This document shows, in pieces, positions 60,074 through 64,000 of a stretch of 64,000 nucleotides of DNA (the first letter of the stretch is position 1; each line of letters starts with the position of its first letter). Below the pieces are notes generated by a model, which was given only the letters and a program-made list of their open reading frames with translations, was not told where the DNA came from and did no database searches. Both the position numbers and the translations under genes were made by a program. This DNA comes from Marinobacterium sp. Its GTDB lineage: Bacteria > Pseudomonadota > Gammaproteobacteria > Pseudomonadales > Balneatricaceae. The stretch spans positions 1 through 64,000 of the forward strand of contig JAUWAC010000005.1 in assembly GCA_030602245.1 (NCBI GenBank), given 5' to 3'.

Positions 60074-61549
60074 ATGAAATTCATCATCAAGCTGTTTCCC
60101 GAGATCACGATCAAGAGTCGTCCGGTTCGTAAGCGACTGATTGCGCGCCTGCAAAACAATGTCCAGATCCTGCTGGGTCGGATAGACGACGGCATCAAGG
60201 TCAGTGGCTTTTGGGACAAGCTCGAGGTGGATCTGTCGGCTGCTCAACAGCAGGATCTCGGAGTGTTGCGTGACGACGTGGTCGACGCGCTGGCGAGAAT
60301 TCCCGGCATTCAGACATTTCTGGAGGTGGAGCAGTACCCGCTGGGTGACTTCCACAACGTGTTTGAGCTGACGCGGCAAGCCTATGCCGAGCGTCTGAAA
60401 GGCAAGACGTTCAAGGTCCGGGTACGCCGTTCCGGCAAACATGAATTTACCTCGGTCGAGCTCGAGCGCTACGTGGGTGGCGGTCTGCGACAGCATACCG
60501 AAGCGGCCGGTGTGGATGTGCACAAGCCGCAGGTCTGGGTCGACCTTGAGGTACGCAACGACAAGCTGTTTATCGTGACGCAGATCCATCAGGGCATGGG
60601 CGGCTATCCGCTCGGTACGCAGGAGCCGGTGCTGTCGTTGATTTCGGGTGGCTTCGACTCCATTCTGGCGTCCTGGATGACGATGCGCCGCGGCTGCAAG
60701 ACACACTTCCTGTTTTTCAATCTGGGTGGCCATGCCCACGAGATCGGCGTCAAGCAGGTGTCTCTCTATCTGTGGAAGCGCTATGGCGCCTCCGCGCGTG
60801 TCAAATTCATCACCGTCCCGTTTGAGGAGGTGGTGGGGGAGATTCTGCAAAGTGTTGACCGCTCCCATATGGGCGTCGTGCTGAAGCGGATGATGATGCG
60901 GGCGGCCGACAAGGTCGCCGAGCGGATGAAAATCCCCGCGTTGGTCACCGGTGAGAGTATCGCTCAGGTGTCCAGCCAGACACTGCCTAACCTGAGTCTG
61001 ATCGATGCGGTTGCCGAGCATCTGGTGATTCGGCCACTGATTACGATGGACAAGCCTGACATCATCGAGCAGGTACGTGCCATCGGTGCCTTCGAGTTCG
61101 CCAGCGCGATGCCCGAGTTCTGTGGCGTCATTTCGGACAAGCCGACCACTGCGGCGCGACGCGAACGGCTCGAACAGGAAGAGGCTGCATTCGACTTCGA
61201 CGTGCTTGAGCGTGCCATCGAATCCGTCGAGGTCATTTCCATCGATGAGATTGTGGAAAATCGTAATATCAATTCTGAAATAGAGGCCCTGACCCGCGTT
61301 GGCGACAATCAGGTAATCGTCGACATTCGGGCCCCGCAGGAAGAGGAGCGCAAGCCGCTGAACCTGCCGGGCTGCGAGATTCTGAAGGTGCCGTTCTATC
61401 GCCTTGAAGAAGCCGTCGAGCGCTTCGAGCCCGGGCGTGAATATCTGCTCTACTGTGAAAAGGGCGTGATGAGCCAGATGCACGCGCAACACCTGACAGA
61501 AAAGGGCTTCAGCAATATCCGGGTATACCGACCAGCCGCTCCGAAATGA
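60074..61549 (+). CDS. thiI: tRNA 4-thiouridine synthase ThiI with rhodanese domain
   Basis: A 491-residue sulfurtransferase making s4U8 in tRNA and supplying sulfur for thiamine thiazole. It has an N-terminal ferredoxin-like and THUMP region (about 1-165). The PP-loop adenylation motif SLISGGFDSILASW is near residue 190. A C-terminal rhodanese domain (about 405-491) carries the persulfide Cys in YLLYCEKGVMSQ, as in the long enterobacterial form. The stop lies in the loop of its own terminator. Confidence 0.95.
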   Translation: MKFIIKLFPEITIKSRPVRKRLIARLQNNVQILLGRIDDGIKVSGFWDKLEVDLSAAQQQDLGVLRDDVVDALARIPGIQTFLEVEQYPLGDFHNVFELTRQAYAERLKGKTFKVRVRRSGKHEFTSVELERYVGGGLRQHTEAAGVDVHKPQVWVDLEVRNDKLFIVTQIHQGMGGYPLGTQEPVLSLISGGFDSILASWMTMRRGCKTHFLFFNLGGHAHEIGVKQVSLYLWKRYGASARVKFITVPFEEVVGEILQSVDRSHMGVVLKRMMMRAADKVAERMKIPALVTGESIAQVSSQTLPNLSLIDAVAEHLVIRPLITMDKPDIIEQVRAIGAFEFASAMPEFCGVISDKPTTAARRERLEQEEAAFDFDVLERAIESVEVISIDEIVENRNINSEIEALTRVGDNQVIVDIRAPQEEERKPLNLPGCEILKVPFYRLEEAVERFEPGREYLLYCEKGVMSQMHAQHLTEKGFSNIRVYRPAAPK

Positions 61550-61560
61550 GCGGCTTTTTT
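61534..61560 (+). terminator. Intrinsic terminator overlapping the thiI stop
   Basis: AGCCGCTC (61534-61541) pairs with GAGCGGCT (61548-61555) around CGAAAT, with T residues to 61560. The thiI TGA (61547-61549) begins in the loop. Confidence 0.9.
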
Positions 61561-61842
61561 GTGCCCGAACGCGCGCCGTTACTGGCACTGAGCGCTGCCT
61601 GCCGGAGCTCGATTGCACTGCCGAGTGCGTGACGCTTGCGTGGCTCAGCCGGGTCTGAAGCGGCTGTAAGTCGGTTACACCCGCCGCCCCGCCGGCGTTT
61701 CCTTTGTCCATCCACGTCACGGTTACGGATTAGCACTGGAAACAGCCGTGCTGCATGGGATATGGTGCGAAACTGAGCAGTGCCCGGATATGGCGGCGAA
61801 TGTCGCTGATTTTTGTAAAAAAATTACAGAATGTCGACAATC

Positions 61843-61873
61843 TTGCTTTTACCCGGGTGCTGTGCGATAGAAT
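61843..61873 (+). promoter_or_regulatory. Candidate promoter for oadGA
   Basis: TAGAAT at 61868-61873 with TTGCTT at 61843-61848, spacer 19, following an AT-rich patch. Spacing is longer than ideal. It would give an oadG leader of about 150 bases. Confidence 0.4.
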
Positions 61874-61916
61874 AGCTCGCTCGGTTACGTTTGTTTACTT
61901 GCCTTTGGTCGCAAGG

Positions 61917-61955
61917 GGGCAATCAGCCGATTCATCTGCCTATCATTGATTGCCC
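61917..61955 (+). repeat. Inverted repeat in the oadG leader
   Basis: GGGCAATCA (61917-61925) and TGATTGCCC (61947-61955) are perfect 9-base inverted copies separated by 21 bases, downstream of the candidate promoter. It could form an RNA hairpin in the leader or be an operator pair. Confidence 0.6.
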
Positions 61956-62028
61956 ACCATTGTGCAGTCGACGCGGTCACAAGCTGCGGATGGGCGAAGG
62001 GTTAAGAACTGAACAGGAGCACCCATAG

Positions 62029-62277
62029 ATGGATAATCTGCTATCAGAAGGCCTCAACCTGATGGTCTTCGGTATGGGTTTCGTCTTTGTCTTTCTGACG
62101 CTGTTGGTGATCAGCACCGCCGTCATGTCCAAGCTGGCGACGAAATATGCGCCGGCGCCCGCCGTGAAGCCCGTCAAGGCGCGTCCGACTGCGGCTGCTC
62201 AGAGCGCGTCGGCGGCTACCAAGAACGACGAACTGATCGCCGTCATGACTGCCGCCGTTCATAAATACCGTTCATGA
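62029..62277 (+). CDS. oadG: Oxaloacetate decarboxylase gamma subunit
   Basis: An 82-residue small membrane subunit. One membrane helix (LMVFGMGFVFVFLTLLVIST, about residues 11-30) is followed by an Ala/Pro-rich linker and a C-terminal NDELIAVMTAAVHKYRS. OadG holds the alpha and beta subunits together and binds zinc in the sodium-pumping oxaloacetate decarboxylase. oadA follows 47 bases later. Confidence 0.9.
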   Translation: MDNLLSEGLNLMVFGMGFVFVFLTLLVISTAVMSKLATKYAPAPAVKPVKARPTAAAQSASAATKNDELIAVMTAAVHKYRS

Positions 62278-62324
62278 CAGCCGAACCAATAAACAATAAA
62301 CGAGATTGAGATAAGGCCAATCCC

Positions 62325-64000
62325 ATGTCCGACGCAAAGAAAGCACTAGGCATTACCGACGTCGTACTGCGAGATGCGCATCAGTCGCTGTTTGCCACTC
62401 GCCTGCGACTCGACGATATGCTGCCGATCGCGGAGAAACTCGACAAGGTCGGTTACTGGTCCCTGGAGAGCTGGGGCGGTGCGACCTTCGATTCCTGCAT
62501 CCGCTATCTGGGTGAGGATCCCTGGACGCGTATCCGCGAACTCAAGGCAGCCATGCCGAACACGCGTCAGCAGATGCTGCTGCGCGGCCAGAACCTGCTC
62601 GGCTATCGTCACTACGCCGACGATGTTGTGGAAAAGTTTGTCGAGCGGGCCGCGGTCAGCGGTGTCGATGTGTTCCGTATTTTCGACGCGATGAACGATC
62701 CGCGTAACCTGGAAACCGCCATCAAGGCGGTCAAGGCGACCGGCAAGCACGCACAGGGCACGATCTCCTACACCACGAGCCCCGTGCATACCGTGGAAAT
62801 GTGGGTCGAATACGCCAAGACGCTCGAAGACATGGGGGCGGACTCCATTGCGATCAAGGACATGTCCGGCATCCTGACGCCGTACAGTGCGTTTGATCTG
62901 ATCTCGCGTCTGAAGGCGCAGACCGGTCTGGAAGTTCAGTTCCACGCCCACGCTACCGCAGGTCTGTCGGACATGACCATTCTGAAAGCGGTCGAAGCCG
63001 GTGTGGATCGTGTCGATACCGCAATCTCGTCGATGTCGATGACCTATGGCCACACCGCAACCGAATCGGTTGTGGCAGCGCTGCAGGGCACTGATCGGGA
63101 TACCGGGCTGGATCTGATTCAGCTGGAAGAGATCGCGGCCTACTTCCGGGAAGTTCGGAAAAAGTACGCCCGGTTCGAGGGCTCCCTGCGCGGTACCGAT
63201 TCGCGCATCCTGGTGGCACAGGTGCCGGGTGGCATGCTGACCAACATGGAAAACCAGCTCAAGGAGCAGGGCGCTGCCGACAAGTTCGATGAGGTGCTCG
63301 CCGAGATCCCGCGTGTTCGCGAAGACCTGGGCTATATCCCGCTGGTAACACCGACGTCGCAGATCGTCGGTACTCAGGCGGTGATCAACGTGTTGATGGG
63401 AGAGCGTTACAAGACCATCTCCAAGGAAGTTCAGGCGCTGCTGAAAGGTGAATACGGTGCGGCGCCCGCGCCGTTCAATCAGGAGCTGCGTGATCGTGTG
63501 CTTGCCGGCGATGAGCCGGTGACCTGCCGTCCGGCCGACCTGCTCGAGCCGGAAATGGACAAGCTGACCGGTGAGCTCCGTGAGCTGTCCAAGGAGAAAG
63601 GGTTCAAGCTGGAGTCGGGCGATCGCGAGGTCGACGATGTCCTGACCTATGCTCTGTTCCCGCAGATCGGTCTCAAATTCCTGCAAAACCGCGGCAACCC
63701 CGACGCCTTTGAACCCGCACCTACGCTTGAGGACGCTAAAGCCATGTCAGCACCGAAAAAATCCGGACCGGAAGTCTACACCATCACTGTCAACGGCCAG
63801 AATTACGTGGTCCAGGTCACCGAAGGTGGCGATATTTCCAGCGTAGCAGCGGCCGCGCCGGCCCAGCCGGCTCAGTCTGCGCCCGCTCCGGCTGTCGGTT
63901 CCGGCGAAGAGGTTCCGGCGCCGCTGGCCGGCAACATCTGGAAGGTTCTGGTCAGCCAGGGCCAGTTGGTTCAGGAGGGTGATGTGCTGGTTATCCTCGA
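62325..64000 (+). CDS. oadA: Oxaloacetate decarboxylase alpha subunit, 3' end beyond window
   Basis: 558 codons are visible from ATG 62325. The carboxyltransferase barrel begins [20 protein letters not shown]. Its metal and catalytic motifs include [25 protein letters not shown] and [14 protein letters not shown] second helical domain follows to about residue 470. An Ala/Pro linker ([16 protein letters not shown]) leads into the biotin-carrier domain ([16 protein letters not shown]), and the window ends at GDVLVILE, just before the expected biotinyl-lysine MKM. With OadG and a beta subunit (expected downstream), it decarboxylates oxaloacetate and exports sodium. Pyruvate carboxylase subunit B is a less likely alternative because oadG is adjacent. 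Confidence 0.93.
   Translation, partial: MSDAKKALGITDVVLRDAHQSLFATRLRLDDMLPIAEKLDKVGYWSLESWGGATFDSCIRYLGEDPWTRIRELKAAMPNTRQQMLLRGQNLLGYRHYADDVVEKFVERAAVSGVDVFRIFDAMNDPRNLETAIKAVKATGKHAQGTISYTTSPVHTVEMWVEYAKTLEDMGADSIAIKDMSGILTPYSAFDLISRLKAQTGLEVQFHAHATAGLSDMTILKAVEAGVDRVDTAISSMSMTYGHTATESVVAALQGTDRDTGLDLIQLEEIAAYFREVRKKYARFEGSLRGTDSRILVAQVPGGMLTNMENQLKEQGAADKFDEVLAEIPRVREDLGYIPLVTPTSQIVGTQAVINVLMGERYKTISKEVQALLKGEYGAAPAPFNQELRDRVLAGDEPVTCRPADLLEPEMDKLTGELRELSKEKGFKLESGDREVDDVLTYALFPQIGLKFLQNRGNPDAFEPAPTLEDAKAMSAPKKSGPEVYTITVNGQNYVVQVTEGGDISSVAAAAPAQPAQSAPAPAVGSGEEVPAPLAGNIWKVLVSQGQLVQEGDVLVIL

Larger units (their letters stand above)
61561..62028. other. 468-base non-coding region upstream of oadG
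   Basis: No credible gene is present. A 64-codon frame at 61755-61949 has no family features or ribosome-binding site. The first 200 bases are GC-rich, then an AT-rich patch (61808-61850) leads to a possible promoter at 61843-61873 and an inverted repeat at 61917-61955. GGAG at 62013-62016 lies before oadG. Confidence 0.6.

Noticed and set aside
59732-61720. A 662-codon minus-strand frame with a threefold repeated peptide containing PRGFEPLTAWFVARYS
   Set aside because: The repeat is the antisense translation of the three tRNA-Arg genes, a well-known database artefact, and the rest is antisense to thiI.
61755-61949. A 64-codon frame upstream of oadG as a small gene
   Set aside because: No ribosome-binding site, no family resemblance, and it spans the likely oadG promoter and leader repeat.

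Overview
The window is a stretch of a high-GC (roughly 60% by eye) gammaproteobacterial chromosome. Gene content and order resemble Oceanospirillaceae/Pseudomonas-type marine gammaproteobacteria. Signs of this are the lysC-csrA-tRNA-Ser-tRNA-Arg block, a FabY-type ketosynthase, a RegBA pair, an H-ring (FlgTOP) gene set and a sodium-type oxaloacetate decarboxylase. The genus is inferred, not established.

Positions 1-6972 are accessory. The end of an IS3-family element (1-132) abuts a 5'-truncated livH. It is followed by tightly packed livMGF, an M20-type amidohydrolase (carbamoylase/ureidohydrolase class), an amidase-signature enzyme and a LysR regulator. Together they look like an uptake-and-hydrolysis operon for an amide or ureido compound, probably crippled by the insertion.

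Positions 6989-21576 hold regBA (redox sensing), prfC, a TatD-family DNase, fabY with a small lipoprotein, an OmpA-like lipoprotein, a ZapB-like coiled coil, the flagellar H-ring genes flgT and flgOP, and the map-glnD-DUF1244 operon.

Positions 21739-49595 form the classic housekeeping superblock: rpsB-tsf-pyrH-frr-uppS-cdsA-rseP-bamA-skp-lpxD-fabZ-lpxA-lpxB-rnhB-dnaE-accA-tilS-pyrG-eno-ftsB-truD-surE-pcm-popT-nlpD-rpoS. It covers translation, outer-membrane and lipid A biogenesis, isoprenoid carrier lipids, DNA replication, cell division and the stationary-phase sigma factor. Four genes usually interleaved here are absent: dxr (cdsA/rseP), ispD and ispF (ftsB/truD) and kdsA (pyrG/eno). Three of the four belong to the MEP isoprenoid pathway, which is the most striking feature of the window.

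Positions 49611-64000 carry fdxA and mutS (convergent with rpoS), pncC/cinA, SOS-controlled recA with recX, alaS, lysC, csrA with a GGA-rich leader, tRNA-Ser(GCU), three identical tRNA-Arg(ACG) genes, thiI, and oadG-oadA. The oadA gene runs off the right edge before the biotinyl-lysine motif.

Most starts were reassigned from ribosome-binding sites, stop/start overlaps or signal peptides. Many genes overlap by 1-8 bases and several use TTG or GTG.
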